A stretch of DNA of 64,000 bases from VYFG01 sp965203365 (GCA_965203365.1 OZ241878.1:1-64000), one strand, 5' to 3'; shown: positions 27,794 to 38,048, numbered from the stretch's first letter. The notes: generated by a model from the sequence alone, not told the origin. A program made the numbers and translations.

Positions 27794-28232
27794 GTCATGG
27801 GACGCGGCCTCATGAGATTCCGCGCTGGCGATGTCCGTAACATCCCGGGGTACGCATACTACGACGCAGAACGGTAGTGGATCGGGTTTGACTGCAGTGC
27901 GGCGGTCAGGACCGTCGTGTTCGACTCGGACTCGGAGTGCCGGCCCATGCTTAATGACACGGATGCCTTGTTCGCTGACCTGATTTGTAGGGCCATCTGC
28001 TCTCCCTCAAGCGATCAGGCGACGGGGCCAAGTGTTGCACTTCAGAGTGGCACGAAGGGGGGGCGAAGATTTGGGAAAAAAGGGCAATATCGGCCGATTT
28101 GACCCGATTTGGCTCCGTTTCGGGTCAATCTTCGTGGGGCAGGAGGAGATAATTGCGATGGAAAAACAAATTGTTATCGGGCAAAATGGGGTTTTCTGCC
28201 AGGCGCTAGTTACACTCGTGCTCAGCCTTTTT
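27794..28232. other. gene-free right edge of accessory island
   Basis: About 440 bp without a recognisable gene, containing repeat copy 4 (28031-28050). After the repeat come about 180 bp of AT-richer sequence up to the end of nuoN. This is the junction between island and core operon. Confidence 0.5.
28031..28050 (+). repeat. dispersed 20-bp repeat, copy 4
   Basis: AGTGTTGCACTTCAGAGTGG, sharing 25 bp with copy 1. It lies about 180 bp from the nuoN stop, at the core-side boundary of the island. Confidence 0.8.
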
Positions 28233-29684
28233 TCAGACGGCAAACAGTCGAATGGCATCGGCACAAAGCGCCAATAGACTGCCGACCCAGGGCAGGATGA
28301 TCACGATCAGCAGGATGTTGGCGGTTAACAGGGTTTTCACACCGGTCGCATTCGAGATGGGAAGATCCGATTCGGGCGGGTCGAAATAGGCGAGTTTGAT
28401 GATGCGTAGATAGTAGAAGGCCCCCACCACGGCAAAGATGACCGCGACTGCGGCGACCCAGATCAACTGAACACTGATCAGTGCCTGAATGACCGAAAAC
28501 TTGGCAAAGAATCCTGCCGTCGGGGGGATGCCGGCCATGGAGAACATCAGGACCAACAGCAAGAAAGCGACCCAGGGACTGCGCTGGCTGAGCCCCCTGA
28601 GATCATCCAGTTGGTCCGATTCGTGGTCACGGCGGGCCAGATACAGGATGAGGCCGAAGGCGGCGGCACTCATCACCGCATAGACGAGCACGTAAAATAG
28701 GGCCGCACTGTATCCGGTATCGGTACCCGCCAGAATGCCGCAGAGAAAAAACCCCATATGAGAGATCGTGGAATAGGCCAGCATCCGTTTCAGGTTGGTC
28801 TGGGCGATGGCAATCGCGTTCCCAGCGACAATCGACAGCAGGGCCAGGATGATCAACATCTGTTGCCACATGCCGACCAATTCCTCCAGCCCCCCCACCA
28901 GCAGTCGAACCGTCAGGGCAAACGCGGCAATTTTCGGGGCAGCGCCCACGAATGCCGTGGTGGATGTCGGGGCCCCTTGGTAGACATCGGGAACCCACAT
29001 GTGGAAAGGGACTGCCCCCAGTTTGAAGGCCAGGGAGACGACAATGAAGACCACGGCGAGCGCGGTGGCCACCTGATTCTGGCCTGTTCCAGTCAGTTCT
29101 TCCCGAATCACCGAAAGCTCCAGTGAACCAGTCAATCCATATAGCAAGGACATACCGTACAACAGCATACTGGAGGCCAAGGCCCCCAAGACGAAATACT
29201 TCATCGCAGACTCGACCGCCAGTCGATCATCGCGAAAAAATGCGATCATGGCGTACAGGCACAGACTCATCAACTCAAGGCCCAGATACATCGTGAGCAG
29301 ATGGTTGGCAGAGGCCATTACCATCATCCCCAAGACGCTGAACAGTCCGAGCACGTAATATTCGGGCTGGTCCAGTTGCCGGTCTTGGTTGTATTGTCGG
29401 CTGTAGATGAACACGGCCGCCGAGATCAGGCAGATAGCAATCTTGAGCAGGTCCGACAGCGGGTCGTCCACGAACATGTGATTGAAAGCGGCGGCCGGAG
29501 CGGTACTGAAATGGGTGACGATATGGGCCGCGGCAAGAATCAAGGCCAATAGGGCCAAGGCGAATGACAAACGGGTGCCGGTGTCCTTGCGCATATACAA
29601 GGGCACGACGAGGATAAAGCAGGCCATGAATCCGATGAGGATTTCCGGGATGGCCAATGCGACCTTCAGGGTATGGACATTCAT
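28233..29684 (-). CDS. nuoN: NADH-quinone oxidoreductase subunit N
   Basis: 483 residues, about 14 membrane spans, with the proton-pumping antiporter core (MKYFVLGALASSMLLYG with its essential Lys, and SYSTISHMGFFL-type segment). I chose ATG at 29684 because it overlaps the nuoM stop as ATGA. It is the last gene of the nuo operon and part of the membrane arm of complex I. Confidence 0.96.
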   Translation of the reverse strand: MNVHTLKVALAIPEILIGFMACFILVVPLYMRKDTGTRLSFALALLALILAAAHIVTHFSTAPAAAFNHMFVDDPLSDLLKIAICLISAAVFIYSRQYNQDRQLDQPEYYVLGLFSVLGMMVMASANHLLTMYLGLELMSLCLYAMIAFFRDDRLAVESAMKYFVLGALASSMLLYGMSLLYGLTGSLELSVIREELTGTGQNQVATALAVVFIVVSLAFKLGAVPFHMWVPDVYQGAPTSTTAFVGAAPKIAAFALTVRLLVGGLEELVGMWQQMLIILALLSIVAGNAIAIAQTNLKRMLAYSTISHMGFFLCGILAGTDTGYSAALFYVLVYAVMSAAAFGLILYLARRDHESDQLDDLRGLSQRSPWVAFLLLVLMFSMAGIPPTAGFFAKFSVIQALISVQLIWVAAVAVIFAVVGAFYYLRIIKLAYFDPPESDLPISNATGVKTLLTANILLIVIILPWVGSLLALCADAIRLFAV

Positions 29685-31162
29685 GGCAGCTTGGAAACGG
29701 ACACGTGTTGCAACAGGTGGTCGACGGTCGAGTGCATGACATCCAGAATCGGGTTGGGCCAGAGGCCCACCCACAGCACCATGCCAGCCAGCAGGGTCAA
29801 AAACAGAAACTCCCGGCTGTTAATATCTTTCAAGGCCGCCACTGCTTCGCTGCTGACTGGACCGTAGACCACCCGTTTCACCATCCAGAGCGTATAGGCT
29901 GCGCCAAAAATCAGGGTCAGTGCGGCAATGGCGGCATACCATCCACTGACCTGGAACGACCCCATGATCACGAGGAATTCGCCGACGAAACCCGAGGTGC
30001 CTGGCAGTCCTGCATTCGCCATCGCAAACAGTACGGTAAAGGCCGCGAAAGCTGGCATCGGTGTCGCGATCCCGCCGTAGGTGGCGATCTCCCGTGAATG
30101 CAAGCGGTCATAGAGAACACCGACGCAAAGGAACAGAGCTCCCGAGATGAATCCGTGGGAGATCATCTGCATCATGGCCCCTTCCAGTCCCTGATGATTG
30201 AACACGAACAGACCGAGGGTGACAAATCCCATGTGGGAAATCGACGAATAGGCAATCAGTTTTTTCATGTCACCCTGCACCAGCGCAACCAGCGCGATGT
30301 ACACCACGGCGATCAGCGAGAGAGTGATCATGAACAGGGCCAGTTCGTGACTGGCATCCGGTGTGATCGGAAGACTGAATCGCAGGAATCCGTAGCCACC
30401 CATTTTCAACATGATCGCCGCGAGGATCACCGAGCCGCCAGTGGGGGCCTCGACATGGGCATCCGGCAGCCAAGTATGGACCGGAAACATGGGCACCTTC
30501 ACTGCAAACGCCGCAAAGAAGGCCAGAAAAATCAGGATCTGGGCGGTCATGCCCAACGGCAGCGCATGATATTCGAGGATGCGGAAACTGCCACCACTTG
30601 CATGGTACAGATACAGGAACGCCACCAGCATCAGGAGGGACCCGAGCAGCGTATAGAGAAAGAACTTGATGGTCGCGTAGATTCGTCTGGGACCGCCCCA
30701 GATGCCGATGATCAGAAACATCGGAATCAACATGGCTTCCCACAACACATAAAAGAGCAATGCATCGAGTGCGGCAAAGACTCCGATCATAATGCCTTCC
30801 ATGATCAGGAACGCCGCCATGTATTGGGACACCCGCTCCTGGATGACTTCCCAGCCCGCCATCACCACAATCACGGTCAGAGCGGTTGTCAGCAGGATCA
30901 GGGGCATGGATATGCCATCAACCCCTAGGCGGTAATGGATGTTGAAAGTCTGGATCCAGGGGACATGCTCGACAAACTGCATGGCAGCCGTGCTCTTGTC
31001 AAATCCCGCCCAAAGCGAGAGGCTGAGCACAAACACCAGAATCGAGCATACCAGAGCCAGCTTCCGGGCCATGGGGGCCCGTTCGTCACTCCCGGTCAAA
31101 AGAACCAGTATTCCTCCCAGGATGGGCAGCCAGATCAGGAGACTGAGCAGATTACTGTGCAT
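29681..31162 (-). CDS. nuoM: NADH-quinone oxidoreductase subunit M
   Basis: 493 residues with the antiporter-like signature LPDAHVEAPTGGSVILAAIMLKMGGYG and LIAYSSISHMGFVTLG. It pumps protons in the membrane arm. The ATG at 31162 lies 44 bp downstream of nuoL. The protein is full-length, with no disruption. Confidence 0.97.
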   Translation of the reverse strand: MHSNLLSLLIWLPILGGILVLLTGSDERAPMARKLALVCSILVFVLSLSLWAGFDKSTAAMQFVEHVPWIQTFNIHYRLGVDGISMPLILLTTALTVIVVMAGWEVIQERVSQYMAAFLIMEGIMIGVFAALDALLFYVLWEAMLIPMFLIIGIWGGPRRIYATIKFFLYTLLGSLLMLVAFLYLYHASGGSFRILEYHALPLGMTAQILIFLAFFAAFAVKVPMFPVHTWLPDAHVEAPTGGSVILAAIMLKMGGYGFLRFSLPITPDASHELALFMITLSLIAVVYIALVALVQGDMKKLIAYSSISHMGFVTLGLFVFNHQGLEGAMMQMISHGFISGALFLCVGVLYDRLHSREIATYGGIATPMPAFAAFTVLFAMANAGLPGTSGFVGEFLVIMGSFQVSGWYAAIAALTLIFGAAYTLWMVKRVVYGPVSSEAVAALKDINSREFLFLTLLAGMVLWVGLWPNPILDVMHSTVDHLLQHVSVSKLP

Positions 31163-31206
31163 GAGGGCAGAGTGGCGTCAGCGATCTCGGCATCGGGTCC
31201 GCGGTG

Positions 31207-33171
31207 TCAACGTAACCAGACAAAGAAAGTCACGAGGAAAAACAGGCCAATAATCATGGCAAAGGCATAGTGGAAAGTTTTTCCGGTCTGGCTTTCGCGC
31301 ATCATGCTGGAGAACATTCGAACGGTTCGGGCCGTCCCATTGACCACCAGACCGTCAATCAGGCCGGCATCGGCATATCGATAGAGGATTTTCCCCACCT
31401 TCACACTGGAATCTGCGAACAGCTTTTGATACAGGTGGTCGAACCCGTATTTCTGTTCCAAGATTGTGGTCACCGGCGCCAAGGTAGTGGCAATACGTCC
31501 CGGCAGGGCAGGATTCCGACAATAACAGTACCAGGCAGACACAATGCCAGCCAGTGCGAGCCAGAAAGGCAGGGCCTTCACACCATGGATCATGGAATCG
31601 AAGACCAGTGTTATGCCAGTGTGGCCATGATAAGTCTGGTGCAAGGTGGCGACCGTGTCGTGCCCAGGTAAAATGAAGATGGAATGGCCAAAGTGACGAC
31701 CATCCAGCACCGGTTCGTAGAAGAGAAATCCCACCACCACGGAAAAGCAGGCTAGGATGATCAGGGGCCAGATAACCACGCCGGGCGATTCAGTGAGGTG
31801 TGGACGGACCGATTCGTCCATCCGATGACTCCCGTGGAAGGTCATGAACAGGAGACGGAAGGAGTAGAAGGCGGTCACAAAGACACCGGACAGGACCGCC
31901 AGGTATGCATACCCGGAACCGAAGAGAGTGCTGAAATGGGCAGCCTCGATAATGGCATCCTTGGAAAAGAACCCGGCAAAGGGGGGGATGCCGGCGAGCG
32001 CCAAGGAGCCGATCAGACAGGTCCCATAGGTAATCGGCATGACGGCTCGAAGCCCCCCCATCTTGCGCATGTCTTGCTCGTGGTGCAATGCGATGATGAC
32101 CGAACCGGCCGCCAGGAAGAGCAGGGCCTTGAAGAAGGCATGAGTGCCGAGATGGAAAATGGCCAATTCATAGGCGGACACGCCCAGAGCGACGGTCATA
32201 TAACCCAGTTGGGACAAGGTGGAATAGGCGACTACCCGTTTGATGTCGTTTTGTACCAGACCGACCAAGGCCATCAGGACCGCCGTGGTGGCACCAACGA
32301 TGACCACCACGGACAGGGCGGTGCCCGACAGTTCGAACAGGGGCGACATTCGGGCTACGAGAAAGATGCCGGCCGTGACCATCGTGGCGGCGTGGATCAA
32401 CGCCGAAATGGGAGTAGGACCTTCCATTGAATCCGGTAGCCAGACATGCAGTGGTACCTGTGCGGATTTTCCCATGGCACCCACGAACAGCAGCAGACAG
32501 ATCAGCGTGATCCCGTTCCATTCCCCGAATGGTCCGGTCAGGGTCTGATCCTTGACCCCTTCGGCCATGGCGAAAACGGTGGCATAGTCCAGTGAGCCGA
32601 ATAGGTAGAGGACGGCGGCCAATCCCAGGAGAAATCCGAAATCCCCCACACGATTGACCAAAAACGCCTTCATGTTGGCAAAGACGGCGGATTCCTTTTC
32701 ATACCAAAAGCCAATCAGCAGGTAGGACACCAAGCCCACCGCCTCCCAGCCGAAGAACAGTTGCAGGAAATTGTTCGACATCACCAGCATCAGCATGGCG
32801 AAGGTAAACAGGGAGATATAGCTGAAAAACCGCTGGTATCCCGGATCGTCCCGCATATACCCGATGGTGTAGATGTGCACCATGAGAGAGACGAAGGTCA
32901 CCACCACCATCATGGTGGCCGACAGCGGGTCAATCAGGAACCCGACCTGCATGGAGACGCCGCCACTCATGGCCCATTCGTAGACGGTGCCATTGAACCA
33001 GTGGCCGGCTCGAACATCCCGATAGACCCATAGCGACAGCAGAAACGAGATCGCCACCCCGCCGATGGTCACGCAGTGGGCGCCGATCCGGCCAATTGTC
33101 CGACCGGCCAGACCTGCGATGACGGCCGCCAGCAGACAGATCAGGGGAATGGCGAGATAGACGGTTTTCAT
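31207..33171 (-). CDS. nuoL: NADH-quinone oxidoreductase subunit L
   Basis: 654 residues with the NuoL motifs LPDSMEGPTPISALIHAATM and VAYSTLSQLGYMT, plus the long C-terminal extension that forms the lateral helix along the membrane arm. The start at 33171 (MKTVYLAIPL) lies 10 bp after nuoK; a longer upstream frame overlaps nuoK and is not used. Confidence 0.97.
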   Translation of the reverse strand: MKTVYLAIPLICLLAAVIAGLAGRTIGRIGAHCVTIGGVAISFLLSLWVYRDVRAGHWFNGTVYEWAMSGGVSMQVGFLIDPLSATMMVVVTFVSLMVHIYTIGYMRDDPGYQRFFSYISLFTFAMLMLVMSNNFLQLFFGWEAVGLVSYLLIGFWYEKESAVFANMKAFLVNRVGDFGFLLGLAAVLYLFGSLDYATVFAMAEGVKDQTLTGPFGEWNGITLICLLLFVGAMGKSAQVPLHVWLPDSMEGPTPISALIHAATMVTAGIFLVARMSPLFELSGTALSVVVIVGATTAVLMALVGLVQNDIKRVVAYSTLSQLGYMTVALGVSAYELAIFHLGTHAFFKALLFLAAGSVIIALHHEQDMRKMGGLRAVMPITYGTCLIGSLALAGIPPFAGFFSKDAIIEAAHFSTLFGSGYAYLAVLSGVFVTAFYSFRLLFMTFHGSHRMDESVRPHLTESPGVVIWPLIILACFSVVVGFLFYEPVLDGRHFGHSIFILPGHDTVATLHQTYHGHTGITLVFDSMIHGVKALPFWLALAGIVSAWYCYCRNPALPGRIATTLAPVTTILEQKYGFDHLYQKLFADSSVKVGKILYRYADAGLIDGLVVNGTARTVRMFSSMMRESQTGKTFHYAFAMIIGLFFLVTFFVWLR

Positions 33172-33181
33172 GTGGGGGTGA

Positions 33182-33487
33182 TCAGCCTTTGAGCGAATCC
33201 AGCTCCTCGACGTTGATGGTCTGTCGACTGCGGAACAGCACAATCAGGATGGCCAGACCGATCGCAGCCTCCGCAGCAGCGACCGTGAGGATGAAAAACA
33301 CGAACACCTGACCGGCCGGATCGCTGTGGTAGTAGGAAAAGGCGACAAAGTTGATGTTGACCGCCAGCAGCAGGAGTTCGATCGACATCAGCAGGATGAC
33401 CACGTTCTTGCGGTTCAGGAAGATGCCGACCACACTGATGCCAAACAGGATCGCCCCCAGCACCAGATAGTGGGATAGCGGGATCAT
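33182..33487 (-). CDS. nuoK: NADH-quinone oxidoreductase subunit K
   Basis: 101 residues with three membrane spans and the conserved SIELLLLAVNINFV and EAAIGLAI segments carrying the two membrane Glu residues needed for proton transfer. It overlaps nuoJ by 4 bp (ATGA). Confidence 0.97.
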   Translation of the reverse strand: MIPLSHYLVLGAILFGISVVGIFLNRKNVVILLMSIELLLLAVNINFVAFSYYHSDPAGQVFVFFILTVAAAEAAIGLAILIVLFRSRQTINVEELDSLKG

Positions 33488-34125
33488 TCGTCACCTCCTG
33501 CCGGGGAAATCCGGGGGGACGATGCCTGTCGGTCCCCGGACCGCATGGAGACCAGACGAAGGCGATCTTCCCGCCGCACCTTGATCTGTTCGGCCGGGTC
33601 GACGTACTTGCTGCCTGGGCGTCGTCTCATGGTCAGAGAAATGGCGGCGACGATGGCTACCAGCAAGATCACTGCAGCGATCTCGAATGGATAGACATAT
33701 ACCGTGTACAGCAGTCGCCCCAGCTCCCGGGTGTTGCTGTAATCGGCCGGCTGGGCGGCCGGAACGGGGAACTCCGTCGCACCGAATCCGTGGATCATGA
33801 CCAAGGCGACTTCCAGGATCAGCAACCCGGCGATGACACTGCCCACAGGCAGATAGCGGGTGAAGCCCGAACGCAACACCGCGAGATCAATGTCCAGCAT
33901 CATGACCACAAAGAGGAACAGGACCATCACGGCACCGACATACACCAATACCAAGGCGATGGCGAGGAACTCGGCCTCTAGGGTAATCCAGATACCGGCG
34001 GCACTGAAGAAGGCCAACACCAAGAAAAGAGCCGATTTCACTGGGTTGCGAATGGTCACGACCATTCCGGCGGCGAACACCAAGACCGCGGCGAAAAAGT
34101 AGAAGCAGAATTGGACGAATGTCAT
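33484..34125 (-). CDS. nuoJ: NADH-quinone oxidoreductase subunit J
   Basis: 213 residues with five hydrophobic segments. The YVGAVMVLFLFVVMMLD motif is the NuoJ helix with the pi-bulge used in coupling. The C-terminal tail of about 40 residues is polar and cytoplasmic. It lies 11 bp after nuoI. Confidence 0.96.
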   Translation of the reverse strand: MTFVQFCFYFFAAVLVFAAGMVVTIRNPVKSALFLVLAFFSAAGIWITLEAEFLAIALVLVYVGAVMVLFLFVVMMLDIDLAVLRSGFTRYLPVGSVIAGLLILEVALVMIHGFGATEFPVPAAQPADYSNTRELGRLLYTVYVYPFEIAAVILLVAIVAAISLTMRRRPGSKYVDPAEQIKVRREDRLRLVSMRSGDRQASSPRISPAGGDE

Positions 34126-34136
34126 GGGGGTAAGCT

Positions 34137-34628
34137 CTACCGGTAGGGTGCATCCTCGCGGCGGGCTTCGGCAATCTGCTCTTCGTACTGGTCACCGATT
34201 TCAAGCAGTTGCTGCTTGTTGATCCAACGCTCGTCATTTCGTTCCATATGAAATTCGTGGATGTCGGTCAGCACGATGGAGTCCACCGGGCAGGCTTCTT
34301 CACAAAAGCCGCAATAGATGCACTTGAACAGATCAATGTCGTATCGGGTGGTGCGACGCTGTCCATCTTCCCGCTCTTCGGAATCAATGGTAATCGCCAG
34401 AGCGGGACAGACCGCCTCGCAGAGTTTGCAGGCAATGCAGCGCTCCTCGCCATTGGGGTATCGTCGCAAGGCATGGAGTCCACGAAACCGGGGGGATTTC
34501 GGGGTTTTCTCCTCCGGGTACATCAGCGTGATCTTGCGGTCAAACAGCCGCTTGCCGGTGACCCAGAGACCTTTGCGCAATTCCTTCAGAGAAAAAGTCT
34601 TGTACAGTTGCTTGAAGTCGATTCCCAT
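34137..34628 (-). CDS. nuoI: NADH-quinone oxidoreductase subunit I (two 4Fe-4S)
   Basis: 163 residues with two ferredoxin motifs, CIACKLCEAVCPA and CIYCGFCEEACPV, holding clusters N6a and N6b at the quinone end of the hydrophilic arm. The ATG at 34628 is preferred to a GTG two codons upstream. It lies 10 bp after nuoH. Confidence 0.97.
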   Translation of the reverse strand: MGIDFKQLYKTFSLKELRKGLWVTGKRLFDRKITLMYPEEKTPKSPRFRGLHALRRYPNGEERCIACKLCEAVCPALAITIDSEEREDGQRRTTRYDIDLFKCIYCGFCEEACPVDSIVLTDIHEFHMERNDERWINKQQLLEIGDQYEEQIAEARREDAPYR

Positions 34629-34638
34629 GATCACTCTC

Positions 34639-35688
34639 CTAGCCGAAGAAATCCGTGAACGGGGTGTGGAACTTGCCGATACCGATCACGACGATCCAGA
34701 CCAGGGTGACTGGAATCAGCACTTTCCAGCCCAGTCGCATGATCTGGTCGTATCGGTAGCGGGGGAATGTAGCGCGAAACCACAGGAACAGGAACGCCAC
34801 CAGGGAGGTTTTGAGGCCAAACCACATCACCCCCGGTATCCAGTTCAGTGGGGCGATATCCACCGGTGGCCACCAGCCGCCCAAGAACAGCAGCACAGTC
34901 AGTGCGGCGATCAGGATCATGTTGGCGTACTCGGCCAGGAAGAAGACGGCAAACCCCATGCCGGCGTACTCCACGTGGAATCCGGCGACGATTTCAGACT
35001 CACCTTCGGCCACATCAAAGGGAGCGCGATTGGTTTCCGCGACACCAGAGATGAAATAGACCATGAACAGTGGCAGCAGCGGCAACCAGTACCAACTGAG
35101 AACACTGCCTTGCTGGCCCAGAACGATTTCCCGGAGGTTGAGGCTGCCGGCCACCATGAGGACGCCTACCAGCGCAAAGCCCATGGCAATTTCGTAGGCA
35201 ACGATTTGGGCCGCGGACCGCATCGCGCCCAAAAAAGCATATTTCGAATTCGAAGCCCAACCCGCCACGATCACGCCATAGACGCCCATGGACGTCAGGG
35301 CGAGCACATACAATAGGCTGGCATCAATATCCGCCAGCACCAGTTGGTCCGAGAAGGGGATGACAGCCCAAGCGGCCAGGGCCGGTGCCAAGGATAGCAC
35401 CGGGGCCGCCAAGAAGAGGTAGCGGTTTGCCCGGGAAGGGACAATGAGTTCCTTCATCAAGAGCTTGGCGGCGTCCGCAATGGGCTGCAACCACCCCTTG
35501 GGGCCCACCCGATTGGGCCCCACCCGCAACTGCATGTACCCGATCAGCTTGCGCTCGGCGAAGGTGAAATAGGCCACGCACAGCATCAGTGGCACGAGAA
35601 TGGCCACGATCTTGATCATGACCCAGATGAAGATCTGAAGGGACTCCGGCAACCAGGCGGTGAGTGTGAAAACCAGATCCCGCATCAT
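34639..35688 (-). CDS. nuoH: NADH-quinone oxidoreductase subunit H
   Basis: 349 residues, eight membrane spans, with AERKLIGYMQLRVGPNRVGP near residue 45 and the ETNRAPFDVAEGESEIVAGFH quinone-site loop. The start at 35688 overlaps the nuoG stop (ATGA). A much longer open frame upstream runs through nuoG out of frame and is spurious. Confidence 0.97.
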   Translation of the reverse strand: MMRDLVFTLTAWLPESLQIFIWVMIKIVAILVPLMLCVAYFTFAERKLIGYMQLRVGPNRVGPKGWLQPIADAAKLLMKELIVPSRANRYLFLAAPVLSLAPALAAWAVIPFSDQLVLADIDASLLYVLALTSMGVYGVIVAGWASNSKYAFLGAMRSAAQIVAYEIAMGFALVGVLMVAGSLNLREIVLGQQGSVLSWYWLPLLPLFMVYFISGVAETNRAPFDVAEGESEIVAGFHVEYAGMGFAVFFLAEYANMILIAALTVLLFLGGWWPPVDIAPLNWIPGVMWFGLKTSLVAFLFLWFRATFPRYRYDQIMRLGWKVLIPVTLVWIVVIGIGKFHTPFTDFFG

Positions 35689-38048
35689 GCCGACTCCCCA
35701 GGTTCCATCCGGTAGTAGCCGGACGGTTCGATGTTCCCAGTTTCTCGGAACCCGGCGGGGATGTGGAAACAGCCCTTCGGTATCCGCGCATCGGCCAGGA
35801 CTGGCAGGGTCACCTGACCATGGTCGCTTCGGATCACCGCGACCTGGCCATCGGTCAGAGCCTGTTCTGTCAGTGTCTCTGGATGCAATCGGGCCCGGGG
35901 AGGGGGATTGTCGGCCGTTTGTTGCAGGGACTGGGCGCGTCGCACCGTGGGGTCGACACGGTAAATGGGCATTTCCGTGATGCACTGCAGACCGGGAAGT
36001 GCGGCCCGGGGCTTTTTCGGGTAACAAGCTGCGCTGGACCGGGCGGAGGGGTTCAGGTCACCCAGGGCGATTTCATCCTGCACATCCTGCAGCGTGATCT
36101 GGTCGAAACCCGATACCTGGAAAAAGTTGCCCAGCACTCGCAGGATTTTCCAGGCGGGCCGGGAGTCGCCCATCGGGCTGGCGGCCACCGTCGAATGCTG
36201 AATGCGCCCTTCACAGTTGATGAAGGTGCCCGCCGATTCGGTGAAGGCCGCCATCGGCAGCAGGACATCGGCATGTTTTCTGGTCCATTCACTGTCGAAG
36301 GCACTGATGCGCACGGTAAACTCGGCCTTGGCCAGAGCGTGGCAGGCGGCTCCCCGGTCCAAGGCGTCATATTCGGGTTCGGTGCCGAGAAGAAGGTAGC
36401 CCCGGCACCCCTGCTTCAGCAGATCCGCCGCATGCATCCCGGGGGTATCCACCGGGGCGCCATTGACCCGTCGATGAGGTACACAGCCCGCCACCCAGGC
36501 GGCGGCACTGTTGGCCGGAGCCAAGGTCCCCAGCCGGACGCCGGTGCATTCCGCCACCCACTGGGCGATGGTTTTCAACCCTGCCGCGTCCTCATGTTGT
36601 TGGGCAATCGCTCCCAGGATAATCACGCCAGTTTCGCCAGCGGCGCACAATGACGACACAGTTTCCGCCATGGCAGGGCGTTCCGCCCATTCGGCGATTT
36701 CCGCTGGCAAGGAGACCTGCATTTGTTGTGAAACCGCCAAGGCCACGTTGGCGAGGGCCGCCACCAACTCCGCCGGCGGGACCACGACCTGGTCGCACAG
36801 GTCATGGTTCTGTGCATGTTGAATGACATCCAGTGATCCGACCCGGGCACCATGCTGGCGCACCGCCCGTCGTAGTCGGACGGACAGGAGCGGCTGCTCC
36901 TTGCGCAGGTCGGAACCCACCAGCAGCGCGGCCTGGACCGAATCGAGCGCGGCAATCGGCAACTCCAGCGCCGGGAACAGCGGGGCGGCGGAATCGTCCC
37001 GGAAATCCTGTTGCTGCAGTCGATGGTCGACATTGTCGCTACCGAGTTGTCGCAGCAGCTTCTGCAACAGATACGCTTCCTCCAACGTGACGGTCGGAGA
37101 AGCCAGTGCCCCGATATCTTCCGCACGGCCGGACTGGATGACCGATTCCAGTCCGCGCACGGCCTGTTCCAGAGCCGTCTGCCAAGGTACCTCCTTCCAG
37201 TCCTGGCCCTCGCGGATCATGGGATGCAGCAGGCGGTCTTTGGAATTGACGGCCTCATAGCTGAAGCGGTCCCGGTCCGCCAGCCAGCATTCGTTGACGC
37301 TCTCGTTGGGGGCCGGTAGGACCCGCTCCACGACCCCACGCAGGGTTTGTACCTGCATATTGGTGCCGACACAGTCATGGGGACTGATGACTGCATGGCT
37401 TTGCAGCTCCCAGGACCGTGCGGAAAACCGGTAGGGTTTCGAGGTCAGTGCGCCCACTGGACACAGGTCGATGATATTGCCCGACACCTCGGAATCAATG
37501 GAGCGATCAAGAAACGTTCCGATGCGGGTGAACTCCCCTCGTCCGGGGGCGCCCATTTCCATGATGCCCGCCACTTCCTCGCCGAATCGGATGCAGCGGG
37601 TGCAATGAATGCAGCGGGTCATCTCGGTGGCAATGAGCGGACCGATGTCGGGGTTCGGCACCACCCGCTTGGGCTCGTGATAACGTGAGTTGTCCCCCCC
37701 ATAACCCATGGCCTGATCCTGCAAGGGACATTCCCCGCCTTGATCGCAGACCGGGCAGTCGAGGGGATGGTTGATGAGCAGGAATTCCATGGTGCCTCGC
37801 TGGGCTTCCTTGGCCACCTCGCTGCGGGTATGGACCTTCATGCCCTCCATGACCTGGGTCGCACAGGCGGGCATGGGCTTGGGGGCCTTTTCCACCTCCA
37901 CCAGACACATGCGGCAATTGGCCGCGATGGACAGCTTTTCATGATAGCAGAAACGCGGGATGTAGATTCCGGCCGACTCGGCGGCCTCAATCAACATCTG
38001 GCCCGCTTTCACCTCGAGGGTTCTGCCGTCGACTTCAATGGTGGGCAT
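35685..38048 (-). CDS. nuoG: NADH-quinone oxidoreductase subunit G
   Basis: 787 residues, the size of the alpha/beta- and non-enteric gammaproteobacterial type rather than the E. coli 908-residue form. The N-terminus has the 2Fe-2S motif CRMCLVEVEK and CPVCDQGGECPLQDQ, then CIHCTRCIRFGEE, followed by a molybdopterin-oxidoreductase-like domain. It carries clusters of the electron path from NuoF. Confidence 0.96.
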   Translation of the reverse strand: MPTIEVDGRTLEVKAGQMLIEAAESAGIYIPRFCYHEKLSIAANCRMCLVEVEKAPKPMPACATQVMEGMKVHTRSEVAKEAQRGTMEFLLINHPLDCPVCDQGGECPLQDQAMGYGGDNSRYHEPKRVVPNPDIGPLIATEMTRCIHCTRCIRFGEEVAGIMEMGAPGRGEFTRIGTFLDRSIDSEVSGNIIDLCPVGALTSKPYRFSARSWELQSHAVISPHDCVGTNMQVQTLRGVVERVLPAPNESVNECWLADRDRFSYEAVNSKDRLLHPMIREGQDWKEVPWQTALEQAVRGLESVIQSGRAEDIGALASPTVTLEEAYLLQKLLRQLGSDNVDHRLQQQDFRDDSAAPLFPALELPIAALDSVQAALLVGSDLRKEQPLLSVRLRRAVRQHGARVGSLDVIQHAQNHDLCDQVVVPPAELVAALANVALAVSQQMQVSLPAEIAEWAERPAMAETVSSLCAAGETGVIILGAIAQQHEDAAGLKTIAQWVAECTGVRLGTLAPANSAAAWVAGCVPHRRVNGAPVDTPGMHAADLLKQGCRGYLLLGTEPEYDALDRGAACHALAKAEFTVRISAFDSEWTRKHADVLLPMAAFTESAGTFINCEGRIQHSTVAASPMGDSRPAWKILRVLGNFFQVSGFDQITLQDVQDEIALGDLNPSARSSAACYPKKPRAALPGLQCITEMPIYRVDPTVRRAQSLQQTADNPPPRARLHPETLTEQALTDGQVAVIRSDHGQVTLPVLADARIPKGCFHIPAGFRETGNIEPSGYYRMEPGESA

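Noticed and set aside
35689..36027. N-terminal extension of nuoH by 113 codons
   Set aside because: It overlaps nuoG out of frame; the family start with ATGA overlap at 35688 is clear.
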